64,000 nucleotides of DNA from JAWVFK01 sp033856175 (GCA_033856175.1 JAWVFK010000014.1:1-64000); one strand, 5' to 3'. Positions 16,799 to 25,629 are shown, numbered from the stretch's first letter. The notes: generated by a model not told the origin, from the letters alone. Numbers and translations are program-made.

Positions 16799-17632
16799 GT
16801 GCCCGTCGACCGTCTCGCCGGCTGGGCGCGCCGGCTCGCCGTCGCATTCGCCGGCCTCGTCTTCCTGGCGCCGCTGGCCTACATGCTGGCCGGCGCGCTG
16901 CACGAGCCCGGGCTGCCGCGCCCGCACGGCTTCGACCTGATCCCGGCCCATCCGTCGCTCGACAGCTTCGACCGCGCCTTCGCCACAGTCGACCTCGGCC
17001 GCGAGCTGCTCAACTCGCTGCTCGTCGTCGCGATCGCCGTGCCGTTGACGGTCCTCGTCGCCTCCTGGGCCGGCTTCGCGATGACCAGGCTCTCGCCGCG
17101 GGCGCGCCGGGCGATGCTCGCCGTCTCGCTGCTGGCGCTGATGGTGCCGCTCTCGGCGCTCTGGGTACCCCGCTTCGTCATCTTCCGCGAGCTCGGGCTG
17201 ACCGATACCTACGTGCCGCTGATCGCCCCGGCGCTGATGGGCACGACGCCGCTGTATGTCCTGCTCTTCTACTGGAGCTATCGTCGCATCCCCGGCGATC
17301 TGATCGACGCCGCCAGGCTCGAGGGCCTCGGCCCGCTGGCGATTTGGCGGCGGGTCGCGATGCCGCTGGTGCGGCCGACGACGTTCGCCGTCGCGACGCT
17401 GGCCTTCCTCTTCTACTGGGGCGACTTCGTCGGCCCGCTGCTCTACCTCGACACCCCATCGCGCTTCACGCTGCCGCTGGGCCTCAACGTCCTGCGCGGG
17501 CTGGCGCCCAGCGATGCGCCGGTGCTGCTGGCGGGGGCGCTCGTCGCAACGGTCCCGGCTCTAATAGCGTTCGCCGTCGTGCAGGGAAGGTTCCTGCGAA
17601 GCACGCGACTGGCGGGGTGGCTCGGACGATGA
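16799..17632 (+). CDS. Sugar ABC transporter permease (MalG type)
   Basis: 277 residues with six hydrophobic segments. The inner-membrane signature GDLIDAARLEGLGPLAIWRR is the EAA loop that contacts the ATPase. GTG start 5 nt after the EF-G2 stop. It begins a four-gene set (permease, binding protein, ATPase, second permease) for import of a sugar or sugar derivative; the substrate is not evident. The order, with one permease at each end, is unusual but complete. Confidence 0.9.
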   Translation: MPVDRLAGWARRLAVAFAGLVFLAPLAYMLAGALHEPGLPRPHGFDLIPAHPSLDSFDRAFATVDLGRELLNSLLVVAIAVPLTVLVASWAGFAMTRLSPRARRAMLAVSLLALMVPLSALWVPRFVIFRELGLTDTYVPLIAPALMGTTPLYVLLFYWSYRRIPGDLIDAARLEGLGPLAIWRRVAMPLVRPTTFAVATLAFLFYWGDFVGPLLYLDTPSRFTLPLGLNVLRGLAPSDAPVLLAGALVATVPALIAFAVVQGRFLRSTRLAGWLGR

Positions 17633-18927
17633 AGCTCAGAGGGCTGTTGACGGCGGCGAGCCTGGCGAGCCTGACGGCGCTGGTTGCGGGCTGCGGTGGC
17701 GGCGATGGCGCGACCACCAACGGCGGCGGGTCGAGCTCGGCCGGCGCAGCGATAACTCTCCAGGTCTCCGGCGATACACCCGAGCTCTCCTCCTATCCCA
17801 AGCTCGTCGACGCCTACGAGAAGCAGAGCGGCCGGCGAGTAAAGCTGGTCACCGTCGACAAGGGCGCCAACTTCCAGAAGCTGACGAGCGCCTTCGCCGG
17901 CGGCGACCCGCCCGACGCCTTTCTCGCCAGCTACTCGGACGCCGGCGCCTTCGCCGCCAAGGGCGTCCTCGAGCCGGTCGGGCCGCGGCTCGACGCCGCC
18001 AAGGGGGTGAGGCGATCCGACTACTACCGCCAGGCGCTCGACGCCTTCACGAGCGGCGGCCAGCTCGAGTGCATGCCGCAGGACATCTCGGGCACCGTCG
18101 TCTTCTACAACCGCGACGCCTTCCGCAGGGCGGGCCTGAGCGACCCCGCCGCCGGCTGGACCTACGACGAGCTGAAGGTGGACGCCGCCAAGCTGCGGGC
18201 GTCCTTCGGCGGCCAGCGCGATCGCTTCGCCGTCGGCTTCGAGCCTGACATGCAGCGGCTCGCCTCGTTCGTCTTCGCCGCCGGCGGCAAGCTCGTCGAC
18301 GACGACCTCCGGCCCACCGGCTTCACGCTCGACACCCCCGCGGCGCGCAACGGCCTGAAGGCGTTCTTCGGCCTGGCGCCCTACAGCGCCGGTGAGGACG
18401 TCCTGCGCTCGCGCGAGCCTGACGAGCTCTTCGCCGAGGGCCAGATCGCGATCTTCATCGACGCCCGCCAGGAGGTGACGAAGCTGCGCGAGATCAAGAG
18501 CTTCGACTGGGACGTGGCGCCGTTCCCGAGGATCGCGAGCGGCTCGACCGCCCAGCGAAGCGACGGCTACTGCATCGCCAAGGGCTCCAACGCAGATGCC
18601 GCCTGGGACTTCATTCGCTTCGCGACCGGCCCGGCGGGGCAGCGCCTGCTCGCCGCCAGCGGCCGGATCATGCCGGCGCTGCGCCCCATCGCCGAGTCGG
18701 ATGCGTTCCTCGCCCCGAAGCAGAAGCCGCGCTCGAGCCGGGTCTTCCTCGACGCGGTCAGCTCGCTGAAGCGGCTGCCGGCCTCGGCCGGCTGGGCGCA
18801 GGTCGGGATCGACAGCCACGCCCCGATCGAAGAAGCGTTCTTCGAGTCGGCGCGGGCCCACGACCTCAAGGAGCTGAGCGAGGAGTTCCTTCGCAAGCTC
18901 AACGCCGAGACCGCGGGCAAGTTCTAG
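17629..18927 (+). CDS. Extracellular solute-binding lipoprotein of the sugar ABC transporter
   Basis: 432 residues. The signal peptide MKLRGLLTAASLASLTALVAGC ends in a lipobox with Cys22, so the mature protein is lipid-anchored outside. The family-1 binding-protein pattern follows: GDPPDAFLASYSDAGAFAAKG, the YNRDAFRRAGL block and DGYCIAKGSNADAAWDFIRF. The ATG overlaps the permease stop (ATGA). The ligand is probably an oligosaccharide or glycerol-phosphate-type compound, not decidable here. Confidence 0.92.
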   Translation: MKLRGLLTAASLASLTALVAGCGGGDGATTNGGGSSSAGAAITLQVSGDTPELSSYPKLVDAYEKQSGRRVKLVTVDKGANFQKLTSAFAGGDPPDAFLASYSDAGAFAAKGVLEPVGPRLDAAKGVRRSDYYRQALDAFTSGGQLECMPQDISGTVVFYNRDAFRRAGLSDPAAGWTYDELKVDAAKLRASFGGQRDRFAVGFEPDMQRLASFVFAAGGKLVDDDLRPTGFTLDTPAARNGLKAFFGLAPYSAGEDVLRSREPDELFAEGQIAIFIDARQEVTKLREIKSFDWDVAPFPRIASGSTAQRSDGYCIAKGSNADAAWDFIRFATGPAGQRLLAASGRIMPALRPIAESDAFLAPKQKPRSSRVFLDAVSSLKRLPASAGWAQVGIDSHAPIEEAFFESARAHDLKELSEEFLRKLNAETAGKF

Positions 18928-18941
18928 TGCCAGGCCGCGGC

Positions 18942-18960
18942 TAGACTCGCGGCCGACCTG
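18942..18960 (+). promoter_or_regulatory. TAGACT -10 element and CTG start region of the ABC ATPase
   Basis: TAGACT (18942-18947) ends 10 nt before a CTG at 18958-18960. The in-frame stop TAG at 18925 limits the N-terminus and no ATG, GTG or TTG lies between that stop and the Walker A motif, so CTG is the best start. Confidence 0.5.
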
Positions 18961-20013
18961 GCCTCAGTCGACCTAGAGAACCTCGGCAAGCGCTTCGGCG
19001 CCACGCAGGCGCTCGCCGGCCTCGACCTCGCGATCGCCGACGGTGAGCTGCTGAGCGTCCTCGGCCCTTCGGGGTCCGGCAAGTCGACGCTGCTGCGCCT
19101 GATCGCGGGGCTCGAGGGGCCGGATTCGGGACGGGTGCTGATCGACGGCGAGGACATGACGCCGGTGGCGGCACCCGAGCGCGGCGTGTCGATGGTCTTC
19201 CAGAGCTTCGCGCTCTTTCCCCACATGACCGTCGCCGAGAACATCGGCTTCGGCCTCGAGGCGCGCGGGGCCAGCTTCGCGAGAACCGAAGAGAGGGTCG
19301 ACGAGATCGCGGCCCAGCTCGGCCTCGACGATCTGCTCGACCGGCGACCGGCTCAGCTCTCGGGCGGCGAGCGCCAGCGCACGGCGCTCGCACGGGGGCT
19401 CGTGCGCCGGCCTCGTCTGCTGCTGATGGACGAGCCGCTCTCCAACCTAGACGCGCCATTGCGCGCCGGCCTGCGCGCTGAGATCAAGCGCATCCACCGC
19501 GAGACCAAGACGACGATCGTCTACGTCACCCATGACCAGGTCGAAGCGCTGTCGCTCGGCGAGCGCCTGGCGGTGCTCGCTGGCGGTCGCCTCCAGCAGC
19601 TCGGCGTCCCCGCCGACGTCTACGCCCGCCCGGCCAATCTCTTCGTCGCCGGCTTCCTCGGCAATCCGCCGATGAACCTCGTCCGCGGTCAGGTCGAGGA
19701 GGGTGCGCTTCGCGCCGGCGTGGTGGTTGTGCCGCTGCCGCGCGAGACGGGACGGAGCGGGGGGGATCTGATCGCCGGCTTCCGCGCCGAGGCGACGCGG
19801 ATCGCGCCGGCCGGCGGGCCCGGCTTCGCGGCCACCGTCGAGCTCGCCGAAACGATCGGCCACGATCGCCTGCTGCGGCTTCGAGCGGGCGAGCAGTCAA
19901 TCGCCGTGCGTCCGCCGGCCGGCTTCTCGCCGGCCGAGGGCGCCGGTGTCTCGGTTTCGGTCCCGGCCGAGGACGTGACGCTCTTCGACCCGGCGAGCGG
20001 CGAGGCGCTGTGA
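18958..20013 (+). CDS. Sugar ABC transporter ATP-binding protein (MalK/UgpC type), CTG start
   Basis: 351 residues from CTG. N-terminus reads (L)ASVDLENLGKRFGATQAL, as in family members. Walker A GPSGSGKST, Q-loop VFQSFALFPHMTVAENIGFG, signature LSGGERQRTALARGL, Walker B LLLMDEPLSNLDA and the H-loop THDQVEALSLGERLAVL are all intact; a C-terminal TOBE-like regulatory domain follows. The only ATG/GTG/TTG codons in frame lie after Walker A, so a non-ATG start is required unless the sequence has an error. Coupled to the next permease by GTGA. Confidence 0.88.
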   Translation: MASVDLENLGKRFGATQALAGLDLAIADGELLSVLGPSGSGKSTLLRLIAGLEGPDSGRVLIDGEDMTPVAAPERGVSMVFQSFALFPHMTVAENIGFGLEARGASFARTEERVDEIAAQLGLDDLLDRRPAQLSGGERQRTALARGLVRRPRLLLMDEPLSNLDAPLRAGLRAEIKRIHRETKTTIVYVTHDQVEALSLGERLAVLAGGRLQQLGVPADVYARPANLFVAGFLGNPPMNLVRGQVEEGALRAGVVVVPLPRETGRSGGDLIAGFRAEATRIAPAGGPGFAATVELAETIGHDRLLRLRAGEQSIAVRPPAGFSPAEGAGVSVSVPAEDVTLFDPASGEAL

Positions 20014-20882
20014 GCCGCGAGCAGAGCCGCGCCTGGGCGATGCTCGCGCCCTATGCGGTCGGCCTTGCCGTCCTGATCGTCCTGCCGGCGCTGCTCACCT
20101 TTGGGCTGGCGCTGTTCCGCTACGACCTTCTGGGCAGCGCCGACTTCCGCTGGCTTGGCAACTTCGCCGACCTGCTCCGCGACCGCGACTTCCACCGGGC
20201 GCTCGCGAACTCGCTCGTCTTCATCGCGATCGCCGTGCCGCTGCGGCTGATCGGCGCGCTGGCGCTGGCGCTGCTGATGCATCGCGACTTTCGCGGCGCC
20301 GGCGCCGGCCGCACGGCGGCCTACCTGCCGACCGTCGTCCCCGACTCGGCCTATGCGCTGCTCTGGCTCTTCCTCTTCAACCCGCTCTACGGCCCGCTCA
20401 ACGGCGGCCTCGGCGCGCTGGGGATCCATACGCCGGCCTGGCTGACCGTGGGCAGCAGCGCGATGGCGGCGATCATCCTGATGTCGTGCTTCACGATCGG
20501 CGAGGGCTTCGTCGTCGCCCTGGCAACGCGGCAGGAGCTGCCGGGAGAGCTCTACGAGCTGGCGCGGCTCGAGGGCTCGGGCCCGCTCTACACGCTGCGG
20601 CGCGTGACCTTGCCGCTGATGGCGCCGACGCTCGGCCTGCTGGCGGCTCGCGACGTCGCCTTCAGCCTCCAGGCGACCTTCGTGCCGGCGCTGCTGGTGA
20701 CGCAGGGCGGCCCCAACCGGGCGACGACCTTCCTGCCGCAGCTGATCTACGAGAACGCCTTCCAGAACCTCCGCTACGGCTACGCGGCGGCGATGACGCT
20801 GACGATGTTCCTGGTCACGCTGGTGATCGTCTACGTCCAGTACCGGATCGTCGGCCGCTGGCGCTTCGGTTTCGGTCGCTAG
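20010..20882 (+). CDS. Sugar ABC transporter permease (MalF type)
   Basis: 290 residues, six transmembrane segments, EAA loop GELYELARLEGSGPLYTLRR. GTG start overlaps the ATPase stop. Completes the transporter with the permease at 16799. The transcript may end at the GC-rich hairpin just downstream. Confidence 0.9.
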   Translation: MSREQSRAWAMLAPYAVGLAVLIVLPALLTFGLALFRYDLLGSADFRWLGNFADLLRDRDFHRALANSLVFIAIAVPLRLIGALALALLMHRDFRGAGAGRTAAYLPTVVPDSAYALLWLFLFNPLYGPLNGGLGALGIHTPAWLTVGSSAMAAIILMSCFTIGEGFVVALATRQELPGELYELARLEGSGPLYTLRRVTLPLMAPTLGLLAARDVAFSLQATFVPALLVTQGGPNRATTFLPQLIYENAFQNLRYGYAAAMTLTMFLVTLVIVYVQYRIVGRWRFGFGR

Positions 20883-20883
20883 A

Positions 20884-20908
20884 GCCCGCGTCCGTCGCGA
20901 TCGCGGGC
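20884..20908 (+). terminator. GC hairpin after the ABC transporter operon
   Basis: GCCCGCG (20884-20890) and CGCGGGC (20902-20908) form a 7-bp stem with an 11-nt loop directly after the last transporter gene. No T-tract follows, so it is a weak terminator candidate. Confidence 0.35.
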
Positions 20909-20960
20909 GAGATCCCTGCAAGCTGCGGGAATTCTTGCGGGCGCCGCCCGAGCCCGTTGC

Positions 20961-20966
20961 TAAGTT
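20961..20966 (+). promoter_or_regulatory. -10 element TAAGTT of the 133-aa gene/rnhA pair
   Basis: TAAGTT ends 6 nt before the GTG at 20973; no Shine-Dalgarno sequence is present. Confidence 0.5.
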
Positions 20967-20972
20967 CGGGCC

Positions 20973-21374
20973 GTGCTCAACCTCGGCCGCAGCCGCCAGC
21001 GACCCTCGGCCGAAGGTGCCCTCGGCGCTGACGACCGGACCCTTCGCGCGATCGAGCTGTTCAACGCCGGCGACCGGGCCGACACCGTGCGACGGCTGAC
21101 GAGGATGCTGGGCGCTCCTGATGTTTCGATCGGAACGGCGGCTGGGCCGCGCCGCGAGGTCCGGATCACGGTCGCCTGGGAGCTCTCCTGGTACCAGTGG
21201 GCTGTCGATCCCGACAACCAGCACTTCCCCTTCCGCGACCTGGGCCAGGGTGGCGATCCGGCCGAGCTCGACCTCTCGGCGCGGACGTGGAACGCCCGCG
21301 GCCTTGCCGACGGTCGCATCGCGCTCGGCCTTGCCGACGACAGCGACGCCGTCGCCTACGACCAGGCCGCGTGA
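20973..21374 (+). CDS. Uncharacterised 133-aa protein upstream of RNase HI
   Basis: No signal peptide or membrane segment. The N-terminal half looks helical (TLRAIELFNAGDRADTVRRLTRMLG) and the second half is strand-rich with aromatic residues (ITVAWELSWYQWAVD). The GTG start has a TAAGTT hexamer 6 nt upstream, and the stop overlaps the rnhA GTG (GTGA), so the two genes are coupled. Family not recognised; the coupling suggests a role linked to nucleic-acid processing, but that is only inference. Confidence 0.65.
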   Translation: MLNLGRSRQRPSAEGALGADDRTLRAIELFNAGDRADTVRRLTRMLGAPDVSIGTAAGPRREVRITVAWELSWYQWAVDPDNQHFPFRDLGQGGDPAELDLSARTWNARGLADGRIALGLADDSDAVAYDQAA

Positions 21375-21802
21375 GCGGGTCGATCCGCCGCGCCACCGTT
21401 CACACGGATGGCGGCGCCAGGGGCAATCCCGGGCCAGCGGCGATCGCGGCGGTCATCTCCGACGGCGAGGGCGGTGTCATCTCCGAGCACGCGGAGCTGA
21501 TCGGCAAGGCCACCAACAACGTCGCCGAGTACCGGGCGGTCCTGCTCGGCATCGAGCAGGCGGACGGCCTCGGCATTCCGGAGCTCGACATCGTCTGCGA
21601 CTCCGAGCTGGTCGTTCGCCAGCTGATGGGCCAGTACAAGGTCAAGGATGCCGCCCTGCGAGAGCTTCATGGCCAAGCGCTGAGCGAGCTGGAGAGCTTT
21701 GACGCCTGGTCGATCCGCCACGTCCGCAGAGAGCAGAACGCCCGTGCCGACGCCCTCGTCAACGAGGCGCTCGACGCAGCGCCGCGGGGCGCGGATTCTT
21801 AG
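21371..21802 (+). CDS. rnhA: Ribonuclease HI-like protein
   Basis: 143 residues, the compact RNase H fold. Catalytic acids fall in VHTDGGARGNPGPA (Asp), NNVAEYRAVLLGIEQA (Glu), IVCDSELVVRQLMGQYKVKD (Asp) and RREQNARADALVNEAL (Asp). It cleaves RNA in RNA-DNA hybrids. This form resembles the N-terminal domain of the bifunctional mycobacterial RNase H/CobC-like proteins rather than E. coli RnhA. Start at the GTG overlapping the previous stop. Confidence 0.9.
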   Translation: MSGSIRRATVHTDGGARGNPGPAAIAAVISDGEGGVISEHAELIGKATNNVAEYRAVLLGIEQADGLGIPELDIVCDSELVVRQLMGQYKVKDAALRELHGQALSELESFDAWSIRHVRREQNARADALVNEALDAAPRGADS

Positions 21803-21944
21803 AGCCCCGGGCTGCCCGTCCCCAGCGCCCCTGGCCTGTCCGCTCAACGACGGCCACGGGATCGCCGACGGTGAGGCCCCATCGACCTCTCGCAAGAGCC
21901 CGACAAGCCGCCTGGTTCCCGTCAATCGACTGAGCACCGCCGCC

Positions 21945-21950
21945 TATACT
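21945..21950 (+). promoter_or_regulatory. -10 element TATACT of tRNA-Gly
   Basis: TATACT ends 10 nt before the first base of the mature tRNA; the best -10 match in the 158-bp gap after rnhA. No clear -35. Confidence 0.45.
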
Positions 21951-21960
21951 TCGCCGTCGC

Positions 21961-22034
21961 GCGGCTGTAGCTCAGTTGGCTAGAGCGTCTGCTTGCCATG
22001 CAGAAGGTCGAGGGTTCGAGTCCCTTCAGCCGCT
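21961..22034 (+). tRNA. tRNA-Gly (anticodon GCC)
   Basis: Acceptor arms GCGGCTG and CAGCCGC pair; D-arm TAGCTCAGTTGGCTAGAGC; anticodon stem TCTGC/GCAGA with loop TTGCCAT (anticodon GCC); T-arm GAGGGTTCGAGTCCCTT. The discriminator base is T and CCA is not encoded. Confidence 0.95.
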
Positions 22035-22052
22035 CCTAGATGGGAGATTCCA

Positions 22053-22733
22053 GTGGGTTCTAGGGAGAGCACAGCGCAGACCCGGCCATCGCTCGACCCC
22101 GCGCGACTCGGCCGCGGCGACTTCGTCGCCGTCGCCGGCGCGATCGCGGTGCTGATCGCCGTCGTCTTCCTGCCCTGGTATGGCGTGGGATCGGGCAAGC
22201 TGGCACCGGTCTCGATCGACGCCTCGTTGCTCGCCGCCAACCAGGATCAGCCCGGCGTCCCGCCAAGCGTTGGCGCGCCGAACCAGGCCGACCCGTTCGG
22301 CGGCGACACGGCCCAGCCCGAGCAGTTCGTGCCGGCACCGCCACGGGCCCCCTCCGTACCCGACCAGCTGGGCGCCTGGAAGCAGGCCGGCGCCCTCGGC
22401 ATCGCCATGAACGGCATCCTCATCGTCACGGCGCTGATCGCCCTAGGCTTCGTCGCCGCCGCCGGCTACGGCGAGCGCCCGGCGACCCGCGATGCCCTGC
22501 TCCTGGCGACCCTCGGCCTGGCAGGTGTCGCCGCCGTGATCGTGCGGATGGTCCAGCGCCCCGACGAGATCGCCCACTACTCCTTCAACGCGACCCTCGA
22601 GGTCGGCATCTACGTAGCCCTCATCGGCGCGATAGCGATCGCCCTCAGCGCCCTCGCCTCGCTCGGCGGCCAGCGACCGATCCCGGTCTTCGCCGGAGCC
22701 GAGGGGGCACCCCGCCCGCCCTCGCTACGCTGA
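22053..22733 (+). CDS. Membrane protein with four predicted helices, 226 aa
   Basis: Start at GTG (VGSRESTAQTRPS) behind a GGGAG Shine-Dalgarno, 18 nt after the tRNA-Gly gene. Hydrophobic segments lie near residues 25-42, about 112-133, 148-163 and 180-205; a Pro/Ala-rich loop of about 70 residues separates the first two and probably lies outside. No catalytic motif and no family recognised. It sits between two tRNA genes. Confidence 0.7.
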   Translation: MGSRESTAQTRPSLDPARLGRGDFVAVAGAIAVLIAVVFLPWYGVGSGKLAPVSIDASLLAANQDQPGVPPSVGAPNQADPFGGDTAQPEQFVPAPPRAPSVPDQLGAWKQAGALGIAMNGILIVTALIALGFVAAAGYGERPATRDALLLATLGLAGVAAVIVRMVQRPDEIAHYSFNATLEVGIYVALIGAIAIALSALASLGGQRPIPVFAGAEGAPRPPSLR

Positions 22734-22755
22734 GCCCGATTACGCTTCATCGCCC

Positions 22756-22826
22756 GGCGCCTTGGCGGAGTGGCTACGCAGCGGCCTGCAAAGCCGTTTA
22801 CACCGGTTCGACTCCGGTAGGCGCCT
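22756..22826 (+). tRNA. tRNA-Cys (anticodon GCA)
   Basis: Acceptor arms GGCGCCT and AGGCGCC; anticodon stem GCGGC/GCCGT with loop CTGCAAA (anticodon GCA); T-arm ACCGGTTCGACTCCGGT. Discriminator T, no CCA encoded. A TACGCT -10-like hexamer (22741-22746) lies 9 nt upstream. Confidence 0.95.
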
Positions 22827-22860
22827 CTCGCCGGATTCGCCGTCCTGCTTCGCGCAGCCG

Positions 22861-23346
22861 TCAGTCCTCGGCGTGGCCGCAGGCCAGCAGGCCGTAGTTG
22901 CGGGCGGCCTTGTCCGCCGCTAGGAAGACGTCCGTCTCGACCAGGACGTGGACCTTCCTGGGGTCGGCCGCGACCTCGCGCAGCACCGCCAGGGCGTCCT
23001 GGGTGGCGCGGAAGTAACGCTCGAGCTTGGCCTCGTCGCCCTTTGGCGGCGTGATCTTGCGCAGCGTCGCCAGCTGGCGCTCGAACGTCGGGATGATCGC
23101 CCTGACGTATTTGGCATAGAGGGCCGGCGGCGGCGAGCGGTCGAAGGGGATGCCCTTGAAGATCGTGTTGTCGAGGTGGGCCTGCTCCTCCTCGATGTCG
23201 GAGCAGACCTTGTTGGCCTTGGCGGCGTACTGGGCGTGGGTGGGGGGTGGGTTGTCGCTGACCGGGCCGAGGACGACGAAGAGGGCGATTCCGATCACCG
23301 TGAGGGCGACGAGGACGTCGACGATCCGCAGCTTGCGCCGGCTCAT
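22861..23346 (-). CDS. Membrane-anchored helical protein, 161 aa
   Basis: An N-terminal hydrophobic helix (VDVLVALTVIGIALFVVLGPV) after MSRRKLRI gives a single anchor with the rest outside. The exported part is mostly helical, with two Cys (KVCSDIEEEQ and LLACGHAED at the C-terminus) that could form a disulfide. It is the last gene of the four-gene minus-strand operon, 9 nt after the third beta-helix gene, so it may help display or retain those proteins. No family recognised. Confidence 0.75.
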   Translation of the reverse strand: MSRRKLRIVDVLVALTVIGIALFVVLGPVSDNPPPTHAQYAAKANKVCSDIEEEQAHLDNTIFKGIPFDRSPPPALYAKYVRAIIPTFERQLATLRKITPPKGDEAKLERYFRATQDALAVLREVAADPRKVHVLVETDVFLAADKAARNYGLLACGHAED

Positions 23347-23355
23347 CTCAGCCGC

Positions 23356-25629
23356 TCAATGGCAGTGGAAGCGGCCCTGCTGCTTGAGCTTGACCCGCGG
23401 TGTGCCTGGATACTGCGGCCCGCTGATCCGCGTCCGTCGCGAGCCGTTGAGGAATTGCAGCTTGAACGGCGGGTGCATCTCGTAACTGCCGAAGGGGCCG
23501 TGGAAGGTGTCGCAGACCAGCACGCCGGTGAAGCGGATCCGGTCGCCCGGGTGAGGGTCGTGGGGCCCGTTGCCGTGGTCGTGCTTCGAGGTGTTGCGGA
23601 GGTGGTTGGCGTCGCGGTCGAGCACCTCGGCGCGGGCGATCCGGCCGCTGAAGCCGAGGTGGATGTCGTTGTCGTTGCTCGAGTAGTAGTTGGACCCCGA
23701 GATTCGCTCGACGATCGTCTTGCAGCGGCTGATGATCTGCAGTCGGTGGGGCTTCCAGACGCCGTCCATCGTCTGCTCGGGCGGCGGGCAGGCGCTGGCC
23801 CAGGTGAACGCTCGCGAGGGGCCGAGCTGCTTCGTCGTCCCCGGCTGGCGCCAGGTCACCTGGTAGTGGCCGGGCCCCTGGGTGCGGAAGTAGCGGCCCC
23901 AGTTGACGATCGAGACAAAATGGCCGTGGGTCTTGGCGGCGCGGAAGGTCCGGCAGCGGCGGTCGTTCTGACCCTTCAGGTGCGGCCCGCGCAGGCATAG
24001 CGTGTAGTTGCCGCCGAGCGGGCCGACGAGGTAGAAGAAGATCCGCGGGCCTTTCTTCTTGACCAGCGTCGTGTCGAGGACAGGGGGGCACGTTCCCGGC
24101 GGCCCGGTCGGCGCGAACTCGTCGGCGCCGATGTCGCGGACGATCTCGCAATCGTCGTTGCCGTCGACGAGGCGAGGGTCGCCGTCGACGTCGCCGCCGG
24201 AGTCCTCGGCGAAGGGGTCCGGGTTGCCGGCGTCGACCAGGTCGCCCGAGGCATCGCCGTCGAGGTGGAATGCCGAGTCCGAGAAGACCGGCGTCGCGCT
24301 GGTGTCGAAGCTGTCGCAGCCGTCGATGGCCGGGCTCACGGGGACCGCCGGTCCGCGGGAGAAGGAGATGTGGCACTGCTCGCTGGTGCTTCCCGGCGCC
24401 GCGGCGATCCCGCCCGTGCCGTCGTCGCCGACGATGCTCGAGTCGAGCGTCAGCTCGGCGTCGCCGACGGTGATCTCGCTGCCGCCGCTCTTGGCGGCGA
24501 TCGTCGCGTTGCGCACGGTCGCGTCGGCGCCGTTGCCCGCCGCCGTCGTGTCCGTGAGTGCAAGGCCGGCGACGCTCGTGCCGCTGATCACGTCGTCGAA
24601 GAGGCTGACCGCTGCGGTCGTGTTCTCGACGCTGATCCCGGTGGCGGCTCCGCTGACCCGGTTGCGCTCGAGCTTGGCGCCCGTGCCGGTTCCACTGAGC
24701 GGCGGTGAGGCCTCGGAGATGGCGATCCCGGTGGCGGCGCCGGGGATCGCGATCGAGTTGCCGGTCAGAATGGGGCTGGCGTAGCCGGAGATGTCGATGC
24801 CGGTGCCGCTGATCGAAGTCAGCTGGTTGGCGTTGAGGGTGGCCAGCGAGCCGTCGAGGACGATCCCGTCGTCGAGCCCGCTGAGGCTGTTGCCGCGGAC
24901 CTCGGTCATCGGCCCTGGGGCCGGCGAGTGAAGCGAGATGCCGGTGCTGCCGGCGCCGCTGCCGCCGATCGTGTTCTCGATCAGCTTGGGGTCGGCGCCG
25001 CCGCCGACGTCGATCCCGACCCCGTCGCCAGGCGGTGTCGCCGGTGGGTGGATGCCGACGATCGAGTTGTGCTGGACCTGGGGCAACGCCGCCGCGCCGT
25101 CGAGCCAGATCGCCGTGCTGAAGCCGCTGATCGAGTCGTCGGCGATCTCGGCCGTCGAAGCCATGGCGCCGGCGATCTGCAGCCCTATCTGGGCCTCCGC
25201 GCAGGTCGTCGTGAAGCTGAGGTTGGTGATCGATCCCGCCGACTCGGCGGCGCCGACGCTGAGAGCCGGCGCGACAGGCGCGGTGCAGTCGGAATCGGCG
25301 GCGATCGCCGGTGCCGTCGCTCCCTCGCCCTGCAGTGACTTGCCGCCGGCCAGCGTCAGCTTCTCCGCGTAGGACCCGGCGAGGACGTGGGCGGTCTCGC
25401 CGGCGCCGGCGCGGTCGATCGCGGCCTGGATCGTCTTGCAGGGCCCCTCGGCCGGATCGGCCGGGTTGGCCGGCGGGTTGCCGGTGACGGTGTCGTGGAC
25501 GCAGTCGTAGGCGTCGTCGCCGTTGGTCGCGTCGGCGTAGGTGTCGGCCGCGAGGGCGGGCGCGGCAGTCGCTCCGAGCAGCGCCGCGGTCAGCGCCGCG
25601 AGCGTGGCGAGACGCCGCGCCGGGCTCAT
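23356..25629 (-). CDS. Secreted right-handed beta-helix protein, paralogue A, 757 aa
   Basis: Signal peptide of about 27 residues ending in PALA, then a pectate-lyase-like fold announced by CKTIQAAIDRAGAGETAHVLAG and followed by many short G/N/S/T-rich rungs (about residues 60-430). A short acidic segment DVDGDPRLVDGND and the motif DIGADEF close the helix. A C-terminal module of about 240 residues is shared with paralogues B and C and has six conserved Cys, GVWKPHRL, a D-x-D-x-H motif and CDTFHGPFG-x4-HP. No catalytic residues of known lyases stand out. ATG overlaps the upstream stop as ATGA. Confidence 0.88.
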   Translation of the reverse strand: MSPARRLATLAALTAALLGATAAPALAADTYADATNGDDAYDCVHDTVTGNPPANPADPAEGPCKTIQAAIDRAGAGETAHVLAGSYAEKLTLAGGKSLQGEGATAPAIAADSDCTAPVAPALSVGAAESAGSITNLSFTTTCAEAQIGLQIAGAMASTAEIADDSISGFSTAIWLDGAAALPQVQHNSIVGIHPPATPPGDGVGIDVGGGADPKLIENTIGGSGAGSTGISLHSPAPGPMTEVRGNSLSGLDDGIVLDGSLATLNANQLTSISGTGIDISGYASPILTGNSIAIPGAATGIAISEASPPLSGTGTGAKLERNRVSGAATGISVENTTAAVSLFDDVISGTSVAGLALTDTTAAGNGADATVRNATIAAKSGGSEITVGDAELTLDSSIVGDDGTGGIAAAPGSTSEQCHISFSRGPAVPVSPAIDGCDSFDTSATPVFSDSAFHLDGDASGDLVDAGNPDPFAEDSGGDVDGDPRLVDGNDDCEIVRDIGADEFAPTGPPGTCPPVLDTTLVKKKGPRIFFYLVGPLGGNYTLCLRGPHLKGQNDRRCRTFRAAKTHGHFVSIVNWGRYFRTQGPGHYQVTWRQPGTTKQLGPSRAFTWASACPPPEQTMDGVWKPHRLQIISRCKTIVERISGSNYYSSNDNDIHLGFSGRIARAEVLDRDANHLRNTSKHDHGNGPHDPHPGDRIRFTGVLVCDTFHGPFGSYEMHPPFKLQFLNGSRRTRISGPQYPGTPRVKLKQQGRFHCH

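Noticed and set aside
17443..18861. 472-codon minus-strand frame across the permease and binding-protein genes
   Set aside because: Mirror of the solute-binding protein gene; no recognisable domain and no promoter or Shine-Dalgarno.
23228..23274. T-box or other leader for the anchored 161-aa gene
   Set aside because: The gene starts 9 nt after the upstream stop inside an operon; there is no room for a leader.
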